Positions 26,203 through 34,364 of a stretch of DNA of 38,535 nucleotides are shown one piece after another. The translations under genes were made by a program, and so were the position numbers. The notes beneath the pieces are model-generated. The model was not told where the DNA came from and did no database searches. It worked only from the letters and a program-made list of their open reading frames with translations. The stretch is from assembly GCA_903861195.1 (NCBI GenBank), contig CAIOTJ010000353.1, positions 1 through 38,535 on the forward strand, read 5' to 3'. How positions within the stretch are numbered: the first letter of the stretch is position 1; every line of letters starts with the position of its first letter. This DNA is from an uncultured Planctomycetaceae bacterium (GTDB lineage: Bacteria; Planctomycetota; Planctomycetia; Planctomycetales; Planctomycetaceae).

Positions 26203-27636
26203 ATGCTGAGAATTCTTGGTCACTCCCGCGCCGCGTGCGATGGCTGGTCTCGGCGCGACGTCTTGCAGGTCGCGGGAACCGGGTTGTTGGGGGTCAATCT
26301 GCCGCAATTGCTGGCGGCCGAAGAGCAGCGGCTGGTGGGTGGGGGCAAAGCCAAATCGGTCTTGTTTGTCTTTCTGTTTGGCGGACCGAGCCAGCTCGAA
26401 ACCTTCGACCTCAAGCCCGACGCCGCCACGGGCATCAAGGGGCCTTACCGCCCCATCGACTGCCGCACTCCGGGATTGCTGATCAGCGAGAAACTTCCCC
26501 GGCTCGCGCAGATTTCCGACAAGTACGCCGTCGTCCGCACCGTCACCCACAAGCAGAACGACCACAACGCCTGCCACTACATCCAGACCGGCCATCCCAT
26601 GCCGATCGTCCCGCGCGGGGCGGCCCAGGTCGACGCGACCGACAAAGACTGGCCCGCGATGGGTTCGGTCATCGAGTATCTCGACACCCGGGCCGTTGGC
26701 GGCGACCGCCGCGATGTTCCCAGCTACGTCTACCTGCCCAACCGCCTCGGGCATATCCAGGGCTACGACCGCCTTGGCCAATACGGGGGCTGGCTCGGGC
26801 GGCAGTACAATGCGCTGGCGACCGACATCCGCAAGAAAGACGCGAAAGACAATCCCTACTTCCGCGACTGCTCCGATGAAGAACTGCAATTCCGCCTGAA
26901 GGAACTTGACGGAGTCCCCGAAGTCACGCTCGACAGGCTCAACCATCGCCGGGGGCTGCTCGATCAACTCGACGACCAGCGCCGGCAGCTCGACCAGGGG
27001 CTGCGGCTCGCCTCGTTCGACCGCACCCGCGACCGCGCCTTCACACTGGCGACCTCGCAGAAGCTGCGGGATGCACTCGACTTGCGGCAAGAACCAGCCG
27101 CCGCCCGAGACCGCTACGGCCGCCACCTGTTCGGCCAGAGTGCTGTGGTGGCCCGCCGGATGCTGGAGGCCGGGGCCCGCTTCGTGACGCTGCTGTGGGA
27201 CTGCCCCGACGGCTACAGCTGGGACAGCCACATCCACAACCACGACGTCGACCAGCACATGCTGCCCGGGCTCGACCAGACCCTCTCGGCCCTGCTGGTC
27301 GATCTGGAAGAACGGGGGCTGCTCGACGAGACGCTGGTGGTCTGCCTGGGCGAAATGGGGCGCACGCCGCAGGGGAAGACAAACTGGGGCCGCGACCACT
27401 GGAGCTTCTGCTTCCCGGCGTTGTTTGCGGGGGCGGGGATCCGGGGGGGAACGGTGCTGGGCCGGTCGGACCGCGATGCCGCCTATCCAGCCGACAACCC
27501 CGTCTCTCCCGAAGACTTGGCGGCCACCATCTTCAGCGCCCTGGGAATCGATCCCGAGACACGCATTCTCGACGCCCAAGGACGCCCGGTGCCATTGCTG
27601 GACGCGGGAGTTCCCCTCGAACGGTTGTTCGGCTGA
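26203..27636 (+). CDS. DUF1501 protein with Tat signal
   Basis: A 477-residue protein of the DUF1501 family, an alkaline-phosphatase-fold group greatly expanded in planctomycetes. The twin-arginine motif is SRRDVL at residues 16-21, followed by a hydrophobic stretch to LLAAEEQ, so export in folded form is likely. Family blocks include VLFVFLFGGPSQLETFDLKPD, VRTVTHKQNDHNACHYIQTG, TLLWDCPDGYSWDSH and CLGEMGRTPQGK.NWGRDHW. In most planctomycete genomes DUF1501 genes are paired with DUF1553/DUF1549 cytochrome-like genes; none is present here. Function is unproven. The ATG was chosen for the Tat signal; the frame upstream has no family resemblance. The aldo/keto reductase is divergent. Confidence 0.92.
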   Translation: MLRILGHSRAACDGWSRRDVLQVAGTGLLGVNLPQLLAAEEQRLVGGGKAKSVLFVFLFGGPSQLETFDLKPDAATGIKGPYRPIDCRTPGLLISEKLPRLAQISDKYAVVRTVTHKQNDHNACHYIQTGHPMPIVPRGAAQVDATDKDWPAMGSVIEYLDTRAVGGDRRDVPSYVYLPNRLGHIQGYDRLGQYGGWLGRQYNALATDIRKKDAKDNPYFRDCSDEELQFRLKELDGVPEVTLDRLNHRRGLLDQLDDQRRQLDQGLRLASFDRTRDRAFTLATSQKLRDALDLRQEPAAARDRYGRHLFGQSAVVARRMLEAGARFVTLLWDCPDGYSWDSHIHNHDVDQHMLPGLDQTLSALLVDLEERGLLDETLVVCLGEMGRTPQGKTNWGRDHWSFCFPALFAGAGIRGGTVLGRSDRDAAYPADNPVSPEDLAATIFSALGIDPETRILDAQGRPVPLLDAGVPLERLFG

Positions 27637-28005
27637 AACCGAGGGATGCCGTTCCGGGCCGCGACTCGCGAGTGTCCCCTTTTATGGAAGTGGGGACTTC
27701 CGAAGGCGGTTTGACAGACCTCCCCCCTGAGGAATTGCGCGGGTGGTCTGGCCGAGTGTCACGCGAGAGACTAAACTCGGGATAGCCGCCCAATCGTGGC
27801 CTTTGGCTGGCGTGAAGTGCGCAGTTGGACGTTCTCCCACCGGGACTTCTTGTGCGGGTGTGCCAGCGAGAGCCGCTTTCGTCCTCTCAGTACCAGGTGA
27901 CTGCCCCCTTCTTCTGCAGAGACACCTTTCGCCGGTCGTTCGACCTGGCGAAACGCGTTCGCTTGACCCCTTCTTCAGAGATCTTTCGGTCTCATTGATT
28001 TTTCC
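27637..28005. other. Non-coding gap before the GlmU-like gene
   Basis: No gene was recognised in these 369 bases. A TTGACA at 27711 has no convincing -10 partner. A short inverted repeat (GTCCCC/GGGGAC, 27674-27697) lacks a T tract. The leader of the following gene lacks a Shine-Dalgarno sequence. Confidence 0.4.
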
Positions 28006-28968
28006 ATGACTGCACCCGTTGCCATCGTGCTGGCCGCCGGCAAAAGCACTCGCATGAAGTCGGCCCTCCCCAAAGTTTTGCATGAAGTGGGGGGCCGCCC
28101 CATGATCGAGTACGTGCTCGACGGAGCCCGGGCGGCGGGAGTTCAGCGGCTGGTGGTGATTGTGGGACATGCCGCCGACAAGGTTCGCGGCTCACTCGCC
28201 CAGCAACCGGGGATCGAATTCGCCCTGCAGGCCGAGCAGAAAGGGACCGGGCATGCGGTGCTGCAGGCCCGCGAAGCACTGCGCGACCATCGGGGTCCGG
28301 TTTTCGTTCTGACCGGCGACGCCCCCTTGATGCGGGCCGAGTCGTTCGCCGCCCTGCTGTCCGATCAGGCCGAGCATCGGGCCTCGTGCGTCATTGGCAC
28401 CGCCGAGACCGAGCACAACTTCGGCCTGGGGCGCATTGTCCGCGGTCCCGACGGCCAGTTCGAGAAGATTGTCGAGCAGAAGGACGCCACTCCCGCCGAG
28501 CAGGCGATCCGCGAGATCAACGTCGGCTGTTATGTCTTCGACTGTCAGCGGCTGTTCTGGGCTCTGGAACGAATCCAGCCGAACAACGCCCAGAAGGAAC
28601 TCTACCTGACCGACTGTTGCGGCATTCTCAAGCACGCGGGTGATTCCGTCGTCGCGAGTTGCCGGCTCGACATCACCGAGGCGCTGGGGGTCAACACCCG
28701 TGTGGAACTGGCCCGGGTGCACCAGGCCTTGCAGCAGCGAACCTTCACCCGCCTGATGCTGGAGGGCGTGACGATTGTCGATCCCGCCCAGACGGTCATC
28801 GACTCCCGCGCCCGCATTTGCGCCGACACAATCATCGAGCCCTTCACCACAATCGCCGGCGCGGCCGAAATCGGCCGCGATTGCCGGATTGGCCCCCACG
28901 CACACCTGGGCCCCCACGCCCGCATCCCCGACGGCACCCGCGTTCTGCCGTTCACGGCGATCGGCTGA
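28006..28968 (+). CDS. GlmU-like UDP-GlcNAc pyrophosphorylase lacking the acetyltransferase half
   Basis: A 320-residue nucleotidyltransferase. It starts with the GlmU signature VLAAGKSTRMKSALPKVLHE, and shows LQAEQKGTGHAVLQA (the uridine-binding segment), VLTGDAPLM, EKIVEQKDATPAEQAIREIN and NNAQKELYLTDC. These match the N-terminal uridylyltransferase domain that joins GlcNAc-1-phosphate and UTP. The left-handed beta-helix starts (GVTIVDPAQTVIDSRARICAD) but stops after about three coils at LPFTAIG, whereas full GlmU runs to about 450 residues and acetylates glucosamine-1-phosphate there. A separate acetyltransferase would be needed. The IS21 remnant begins about 130 bases downstream, so loss of the 3' half by a transposition-linked deletion is possible; a natural short form is the alternative. 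Confidence 0.85.
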   Translation: MTAPVAIVLAAGKSTRMKSALPKVLHEVGGRPMIEYVLDGARAAGVQRLVVIVGHAADKVRGSLAQQPGIEFALQAEQKGTGHAVLQAREALRDHRGPVFVLTGDAPLMRAESFAALLSDQAEHRASCVIGTAETEHNFGLGRIVRGPDGQFEKIVEQKDATPAEQAIREINVGCYVFDCQRLFWALERIQPNNAQKELYLTDCCGILKHAGDSVVASCRLDITEALGVNTRVELARVHQALQQRTFTRLMLEGVTIVDPAQTVIDSRARICADTIIEPFTTIAGAAEIGRDCRIGPHAHLGPHARIPDGTRVLPFTAIG

Positions 28969-29101
28969 TCTCTGCCCCACGAAAACGCCTCAGGGGGTTC
29001 GTCAACCTCCCTCTGCAAGACTCCGCAGCCTGACGCAATAATATCGCTCCGGGAGGGCCCACCTCCGTTTGGGGCGGCCCGTCTGGCACATCGGCCCAGC
29101 A

Positions 29102-29371
29102 GCGGCCCGCCGGGCGGCCCGACCGGCCGCTGGAGTACCGCGTTGCCGTCGTCTTCGCCTGCGGGAACGGACTCCGACCACTCAACACGTTGTTTTTCCC
29201 AGAAATTCCCGGGGGGCACCTCTGGCTGGTTTTGGCATTCAGCAACCGCACATGGCGATTGACCGTGTCTCGGTGCAGTTCCACACGCCGTGCAATCTCC
29301 CGATTCGAGAATCCCTGCGCGTGCAACTGCTGAATGATCTCTCTGTGGGACATGCGGATCCCGTTCGCCAT
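29102..29371 (-). pseudogene. istA: Truncated IstA transposase, N-terminal HTH part
   Basis: About 90 residues remain. MANGIRMSHREIIQQLHAQG and FSNREIARRVELHRDTVNRH form the helix-turn-helix that binds the IS ends. The linker that follows (ending GRSGRPAGR) matches the usual spacer before the DDE catalytic domain, but that domain and the partner ATPase are absent. The frame continues into unrelated sequence for about 49 codons before a stop, as expected at a deletion junction. The first part is well preserved and shows no internal stop, so the decay may be recent. Confidence 0.72.
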
Positions 29372-29425
29372 CGTCGTCTCCGCCGGGTGGAAAAACACCC
29401 AGGGTACGACTCGCGAACCCCGCAC

Positions 29426-29464
29426 CACTGGCCGGTTTTCAGGCGCCCCTCACTGGCCGGTTTT
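29426..29464 (-). repeat. Two direct 14-bp repeats inside the IS21-like end
   Basis: CACTGGCCGGTTTT occurs at 29426-29439 and 29451-29464. These are candidate transposase-binding sites; IS21 ends normally carry two or more such copies about this far apart. Confidence 0.75.
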
Positions 29465-29776
29465 GGGGTGCCCGCTGACACGACGGCTTCGTTGCCTCCA
29501 CCGACACTGCGGCTGCTTCCGGCTGCAATGACAAACTTGCCGGGTGGGGTTCACACCCACTGGAAGAACAAGACCTTTGCACGGCGCACACCCTGGTCGG
29601 GGTCACAGAGGGTCGCCAGGAGTCGAGCCCAGCGACCACCCCCGGTAACGCCCCCCCACATTGCCAGCACCCCGCAGGCGGACAGAATAACCGTCAGCCC
29701 CGTGCGCCGACCCGGGAGGCGCGGCAAAATGGGATTGCGCCCAAGAGCACCAAGGGGGAATTCGTCATGTCGCACG

Positions 29777-30454
29777 CTACCGGGGTTTTCCAGAGCACGA
29801 TGGAATTTGAAAGACAAATACCATCGTCAAACACAACCAGCGCGTCAGTGGCGGCAGGAAGTGGACCGTCTCCGGCGAAAGACCAAAAAGTCGACTCATG
29901 GACGACACGGTGAACCGATTGACATGGTCGGGGATCCTGATCGGGAAGCGCAACAACATCGCCCGCCCGATCTGCCAATTGACCTCGTTGGGGACCGTGA
30001 TGATCGCAAAGCCTCCCGGCCGGAGCACGCGCCGGATCTCCTCAATGGCGAGTTCGGGATCGGGGACATGTTCGAGTACCTCGGAGCAAACGACGAGGTC
30101 GAACGACTTGGATTCGAACGGCATCTCGCGAGCATCACCCTGGATGATCTCGGCCGATGGAACCAATGCCCGCGCCCGCTCAATCCGCGTTTCGGAAATC
30201 TCGATCCCGGTGAGCGAAACGTTCAGGTCTTCGATCGCTTTGAGTATGTAACCGTCACCAGATCCCACTTCGAGAATCGACCGCACATTGTACGCCTGGA
30301 TCAACTCTCGGACGATTCCAATGCGTCGATTGTGAAGGTACGCCACGAGCGGGTTTGCCGACTTGTAGAATTCCTCGTGGAGGTCGTCGCCAGCCAACTC
30401 CTCCATAACGTCTTTCCAGGGGCGTTCAAAGTCGTATGAGGTCTTGTAGGCCAT
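29777..30454 (-). CDS. SAM-dependent methyltransferase (class I)
   Basis: A 225-residue soluble enzyme. The SAM motif is ILEVGSGDGYILKAI (about residues 60-74), followed by GIEISETRI, GDAREMPFESKSFDLVVCSEVLEHV and the post-motif LRPGGFAIITVPNE. This is the Methyltransf_11/UbiE-like pattern, and the C-terminal part with LLRFPIRIPDHVNRFT resembles the enzymes found in glycan clusters. The substrate is unknown; a sugar or lipid-linked glycan is inferred from the neighbours. It is divergent from the glycosyltransferase gene with a 322-base gap, and it is the first gene of the lower-GC region after the IS21 remnant. The ATG before AYKTSYDFERPW fits the usual length. Confidence 0.85.
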   Translation of the reverse strand: MAYKTSYDFERPWKDVMEELAGDDLHEEFYKSANPLVAYLHNRRIGIVRELIQAYNVRSILEVGSGDGYILKAIEDLNVSLTGIEISETRIERARALVPSAEIIQGDAREMPFESKSFDLVVCSEVLEHVPDPELAIEEIRRVLRPGGFAIITVPNEVNWQIGRAMLLRFPIRIPDHVNRFTVSSMSRLFGLSPETVHFLPPLTRWLCLTMVFVFQIPSCSGKPR

Positions 30455-30776
30455 CGGATTCGCGGGGTGGGGGTCGGGAACAGACGCTTACCTAAAATCA
30501 TACCGGCTTTGGGGAGCCTCCGACAGTCTGTGAGCCCGGCGGGGATCAGCGCGCCAGAAGACTCGCGACGGATATCACGGTTGTGTCTGAATTGCCAGCG
30601 TCAGATGTCTCTTTCCGCGGTGGCCGCCCCGGGGAAAGCGCGGTCCGGCTGCGGAACATCTCCTTGACAGTTCCGTGAACCGGCGGATACGCTCGTTTTC
30701 TGGTGTCTGGGGAACGGCAGATTGCGGTCGCTTGTCTCCGCCTGAGCGAACTTGATCCTTGGTTTACCGGTTGTTG
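30455..30776. other. Divergent promoter region, no gene
   Basis: This gap separates the divergent methyltransferase and glycosyltransferase genes and should carry promoters for both. No RNA gene, repeat or operator palindrome stood out. One promoter-like match for the forward genes is listed separately. Confidence 0.45.
30664..30691 (+). promoter_or_regulatory. Possible sigma70-type promoter for the glycan genes
   Basis: A perfect TTGACA -35 box (30664-30669) is followed after 16 bases by GATACG, a weak -10 box. Transcription would start about 80 bases before the glycosyltransferase ATG. Weak evidence, given the poor -10. Confidence 0.3.
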
Positions 30777-31808
30777 ATGGGACATCGCAAGCTGCTGTCG
30801 ATCGTCGTTCCGGCCCTGAACGAAGAGGCGAATCTGCGCGCGGTCCATCAGCGCATCGTGGAAACCATGGCTGAGCTGCCATGCGACTTCGAAATCGTTT
30901 TCATCGACGATGGCAGCTCCGACGGGACGCTACAGGTCGGTCGCGACTTGAATGCCGCCGACACCCGTGTCCGAATGGTCAGTTTCTCACGGAACTTCGG
31001 GACTCAGATGGGAATTCTCGCCGGACTGGAACACGCCCGGGGAGACGCTGTGGTTGTCATGGACGCCGATTTGCAGCACCCGCCCGCGTTGATCAAGACG
31101 ATGTTCGCACGCTGGCAAGAAGGTTGCGAAGTGGTTTATACAATCCGGAAGGATACGGAAGACGCGGGATTCGTCAAGCGAACCACCTCTTCGATGTTTT
31201 CGGGTGTCTTCAACCATTTGGCGAAGCCGCGCATCGACCCACAGGGTTGTGATTTTCGTCTGCTGGACCGCAAAGTGGTTGACGCGATCGTTTCGATGCG
31301 CGAGCACCGCCGGTTTTTTCGCGGGCTCGCGACTTGGGTGGGGTTCCGACAGATCGGGATCCCGTATGTCGCCGCCGCGCGGGCCGCGGGAACCACCAAG
31401 TACAACTACCGCAGGCTCGTCTCCCTGGCGCTCGACGCGATCACGTCGTTCTCAACGGTCCCGTTGCGGTTGTGCGGTTGGATTGGCCTGTTCGCGGCCG
31501 TGGGGGTCTTGCCTTACGCCCTCTGGGCCATTTACGTGCGTCTATTCAGCGACCAATACGTCCCCGGGTGGTCGGCAATTATCGTATCGATTCTCTTTTT
31601 GGGGGGAGTTCAACTGATCTCTCTGGCGGTGCTGGGCGAATACGTGGGACGCGTTTATGATGAGGTCAAGGGGCGGCCCCATTACATCGTTCGAGAGTAT
31701 GTGGGCGACGACTCGTGTTCCGTGGGGCGGTCCGGCGCGATCCCATGGGGCGCGAATTCCAAAGGGACCGCCCCGCCAGGAGAATCGCTTGAAAGAACTC
31801 ATTCTTAA
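30777..31808 (+). CDS. Family 2 glycosyltransferase, polyprenyl-phosphate type (ArnC/GtrB-like)
   Basis: A 343-residue membrane-bound GT2 enzyme. The catalytic GT-A domain holds SIVVPALNEEANL, VFIDDGSSDGT and VVMDADLQHPPALI, the Asp residues that bind the sugar nucleotide and metal. Two C-terminal helices follow (about residues 230-255 and 268-290), ending in LGEYVGRVYDEVKGRPHYIV, the tail typical of DPM-synthase, GtrB, ArnC and FlmF2 proteins. These transfer a sugar from a nucleotide to undecaprenyl or dolichyl phosphate on the cytoplasmic side. The ATG at 30777 is used; an upstream in-frame TTG at 30759 is possible. The C-terminal tail overlaps the deacetylase gene by 20 bases, which indicates coupled translation. 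Confidence 0.88.
   Translation: MGHRKLLSIVVPALNEEANLRAVHQRIVETMAELPCDFEIVFIDDGSSDGTLQVGRDLNAADTRVRMVSFSRNFGTQMGILAGLEHARGDAVVVMDADLQHPPALIKTMFARWQEGCEVVYTIRKDTEDAGFVKRTTSSMFSGVFNHLAKPRIDPQGCDFRLLDRKVVDAIVSMREHRRFFRGLATWVGFRQIGIPYVAAARAAGTTKYNYRRLVSLALDAITSFSTVPLRLCGWIGLFAAVGVLPYALWAIYVRLFSDQYVPGWSAIIVSILFLGGVQLISLAVLGEYVGRVYDEVKGRPHYIVREYVGDDSCSVGRSGAIPWGANSKGTAPPGESLERTHS
31778..31783 (+). promoter_or_regulatory. Ribosome binding site that fixes a TTG start
   Basis: AGGAGA lies inside the end of the glycosyltransferase gene, five bases before the TTG at 31789. No ATG is available near the conserved N terminus of the deacetylase, so this site decides its start. Confidence 0.65.
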
Positions 31809-32661
31809 TGCGGACGATCTGGGGATCTGCGAATCAACGAACTTCGCCATTTCCCGGGCCTACTCCGAGGGGGGTTTGACAAGCGCCAGCCTGCTGGTCA
31901 CCGCCCCCGCCTTTCGGCACGCCGTCGAGCAGGTCGCCGGGCGGCACCCGGGACTTCAGATCGGATTGCACCTCTCGCTGACCTCCGGGCGTTGTCAGTC
32001 GCCTCCGGATCAAGTCTCCGCTCTGGTCGACGACGCCGGCCGGTTTCGGCGGGGATTCGCCTCCCTCTGGTCGTTGATGAACTGGGGGGGGCGAAACGCC
32101 CGAACCCAGGTGCGCCGGGAGCTGGAATCGCAGTTCCAGCGGTTTGTCGCGTCGGGTATCCCGCTGAACCATGTCGATGGACATCGCCATGTACACATGA
32201 TTCCTCCGATCTTCGAACTGGTTGCGGATCTCGCCCGTGAATACGGGTGCCCTAGGGTACGACTGTCGTGCGAACCGTTTCCCCGCATCGCGTCCACGAT
32301 TCGCGACGGGCGCGCCGCCTTGCTGGCCCGAAACCTTCCCAAGCAACTTCTGCTGAGCGTCTGGGGACGGACGAATCGCCGACGTCTCGCCGGGCTGTCG
32401 GCTCCCGACCAGACTTTTGGCATCGTTGACAGCGGCCGCATGGACGCGACGGCGCTCCGCCGGATCGTCGAGCACCTTCCTTCCGGCGTGACCGAAGTGA
32501 TCACCCACCCCGGCCTGGGGTCCGACGATGGCGTCGATCGGTCGATCGCCGACGGAGATCTCGCGTTTCTGAATTCTTCGTCTCGCCGCGTCGAACTCGA
32601 AGCGTTGCTCGACTCCACGATCAGGTCGCTGCTGGCGCGGCACGCGACAACGCATGCCTGA
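31789..32661 (+). CDS. YdjC/ChbG/NaxD-type polysaccharide or lipid-linked sugar deacetylase
   Basis: A 290-residue protein of the YdjC superfamily. Metal and catalytic residues are evident: LILNADDLGIC (Asp9, Asp10) at the N terminus, LQIGLHLSLTSGR (His61) and LNHVDGHRHVHMIPP (His128, Asp130, His132 and further His). Members remove acetyl groups from N-acetyl sugars: ChbG from chitobiose, HpnK in hopanoid clusters, and NaxD from undecaprenyl-phosphate-GalNAc in Francisella. Direct overlap with a polyprenyl-phosphate glycosyltransferase favours the NaxD-like role. The start is TTG with AGGAGA upstream, because the conserved NADD motif begins at the seventh codon; a longer in-frame ATG reading would lie inside the glycosyltransferase gene and has no family match. 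Confidence 0.85.
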   Translation: MKELILNADDLGICESTNFAISRAYSEGGLTSASLLVTAPAFRHAVEQVAGRHPGLQIGLHLSLTSGRCQSPPDQVSALVDDAGRFRRGFASLWSLMNWGGRNARTQVRRELESQFQRFVASGIPLNHVDGHRHVHMIPPIFELVADLAREYGCPRVRLSCEPFPRIASTIRDGRAALLARNLPKQLLLSVWGRTNRRRLAGLSAPDQTFGIVDSGRMDATALRRIVEHLPSGVTEVITHPGLGSDDGVDRSIADGDLAFLNSSSRRVELEALLDSTIRSLLARHATTHA

Positions 32662-32756
32662 GTTCCCGTCCGCCGGGCGGGGGAATCGTCCAAGGCCCAT
32701 CGCGGATTCCCGGCCGATCTTTTGAAAACAGAACCCCACACAACCCCGGTTACGCC

Positions 32757-34364
32757 ATGCCTACAAGTTCGACCGATTTCTCTTCGCCCGTCGCCGAAGG
32801 CGGAACTGTTTTTGGCGAAAACGGACAGACCGCGCACGACGCGGCCATGGGCCGCTGGACCTGGGAGGAGCGATTCTTCTGGATCTGCCTCTGCGCGCTC
32901 AACCTGATCCCTCTTTGGGTGACGAAGTATTTTCCGTCACAGAACGGGCCGTGGTTTCTGTTGCCGACGCACATGTTTCGGGAATATGACAATCCAAAAT
33001 TCAACTACTCGCAAATCTATGTCCGCAACTGGCACCCAATTCCGCACATGCTGCATGACGCGCTGGTGGGACTCGCGACGTCGGTTTTTCCGATTCTCAT
33101 CTCGGAAAAGCTGATGCTCAGCCTCTACGTCGCGCTGCTGCCGATCAGCGTGTTTTATTTTCTGGCCGTGTTCGCGCCGGGCCGGCGTTGGCTGGGGTAT
33201 CTCTCATTTCTGTTGGTCATCAGTTACCCCTTCATGCGGGGCTATCACGACTTTACATTGTCGATCCCGCTGTATTTCATCACGCTCGCATACTGGTTTC
33301 CCCGCCGCGACCGGTTGAACTATGCGAACATCGCCGTACTCGCCACGCTGGGAGTGCTGGTCTATCTGTCTCATCTGATGGTGTTCGCCCTGCTTGCGGG
33401 ATCGGTCGGCTGGCTGTGTCTGTTTGAAGACGGGCGCTGGATTCGCGCCATCAAGTCGGCGCTCACGGTGACCTGGGCGGGTTGGCTGATGTTCTTCGAC
33501 TATTCGATTCAGAGTCGCAACGCGAGATGGGTCGACCGGGCCGATACGTCATGGAACAAGTTCACGACGAACGTCTCGGCGATCGTGGGAGAATACCTTT
33601 ATTCCGTCTCCGAGCTGGGGGCGGGCCTGGCGTTCGCCGGCCTGGTCTGGGGTGTCGTGTGGGTCTGCCTCAGGCGTCGGGCGGTGCCCCCCCAGGATGC
33701 GCCGGGGCTCCGGGGCGTGCTTCTCCAGCCGCTCTCGACGCTGATGTATTTCTTCATCGCCGCCTATTTCGTAGCTCCCTACAAGGTGATCGGCTGGCAC
33801 AAGGCGAACATGCGGTTGCTGCCCTTGATCTACATCATCGGCATCACGATTGCGTCGCAATTGCTCCCGTCAACGACGACCCGCAAGTGGCGATTGGCTT
33901 TGCTGATCCCAACCTTCGTGTCGCTGCTGGGTACGAACGTCATTCTGACATCGGAGATCCAGCGGATGAGCGGCACCGTCGAAGCCTTTGCTTCGGGTAT
34001 CGAGCATGTGGGAGAGAATCCCAAGCTGTTGCGGGTTCTCGTCGACAATCCGGCGTTTGGAGGAATTCGACCGCTGTCCCGCGCGCAGGATTACTATCAC
34101 ATTGCGAAGGGGGGAGCCAACGGACAGAGTCTGCCGGCGCTGGGCGGCCTGACGGTGATGTACTTCCGGCACTATCCTGTCTCCGACGAGTTCCCCGATT
34201 ACAATCCCGAAGCCTCCGATGAAGACTCCTTGCGAGTCTTGGGAATGTACGAGTACGTGCTGGTCTGGGGAGACAACGAGAAACTGACAGATCAACTCGA
34301 ACGGGCGTCGTTCGACCGCATTCATGAACGGGACCAATTCCGGCTTTATCGGAAACGGAGTTGA
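32757..34364 (+). CDS. Large polytopic membrane protein, GT-C-like
   Basis: A 535-residue protein with a polar 35-residue N terminus and about ten hydrophobic segments (first at ~39-57), then a soluble C-terminal part of about 130 residues (roughly from residue 405) that ends in RIHERDQFRLYRKR. I do not recognise a specific family. Its shape, with a first outer loop carrying HMFREYD and DNPKFNYSQIY and charged cytoplasmic links, is like GT-C glycosyltransferases or oligosaccharide-handling proteins that use polyprenyl-linked sugars. The position after a polyprenyl-phosphate glycosyltransferase and a deacetylase would suit the final transfer step. The ATG is clear, 96 bases after the preceding stop, and the gene is co-directional with its neighbours. 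Confidence 0.75.
   Translation: MPTSSTDFSSPVAEGGTVFGENGQTAHDAAMGRWTWEERFFWICLCALNLIPLWVTKYFPSQNGPWFLLPTHMFREYDNPKFNYSQIYVRNWHPIPHMLHDALVGLATSVFPILISEKLMLSLYVALLPISVFYFLAVFAPGRRWLGYLSFLLVISYPFMRGYHDFTLSIPLYFITLAYWFPRRDRLNYANIAVLATLGVLVYLSHLMVFALLAGSVGWLCLFEDGRWIRAIKSALTVTWAGWLMFFDYSIQSRNARWVDRADTSWNKFTTNVSAIVGEYLYSVSELGAGLAFAGLVWGVVWVCLRRRAVPPQDAPGLRGVLLQPLSTLMYFFIAAYFVAPYKVIGWHKANMRLLPLIYIIGITIASQLLPSTTTRKWRLALLIPTFVSLLGTNVILTSEIQRMSGTVEAFASGIEHVGENPKLLRVLVDNPAFGGIRPLSRAQDYYHIAKGGANGQSLPALGGLTVMYFRHYPVSDEFPDYNPEASDEDSLRVLGMYEYVLVWGDNEKLTDQLERASFDRIHERDQFRLYRKRS

Larger units (their letters stand above)
29100..29480 (-). mobile_element. IS21-family remnant: one end plus the start of istA
   Basis: The right edge reads, on the reverse strand, TGTCAGCGGGCACCCC, and is followed by two direct copies of AAAACCGGCCAGTG 25 bases apart. 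Multiple repeats inside the end and a TG terminus are typical of IS21-type elements. The istA start follows 109 bases on. Family resemblance is lost at about 29100, where the element seems to break; no istB gene or second end is present, so the copy cannot move by itself. Confidence 0.75.

Noticed and set aside
27674-27697. Inverted repeat GTCCCC/GGGGAC after the DUF1501 gene as a terminator
   Set aside because: Six pairs, a 12-nt loop and no T tract are too weak for an intrinsic terminator.
27711-27739. TTGACA before the GlmU-like gene as a promoter
   Set aside because: The -35 box is perfect, but no acceptable -10 box lies 15-19 bases downstream.
29069-30439. 456-codon forward frame over the IS21 remnant and the methyltransferase
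   Set aside because: It is antisense to both and has no domain; the reverse-strand methyltransferase motifs are unambiguous.
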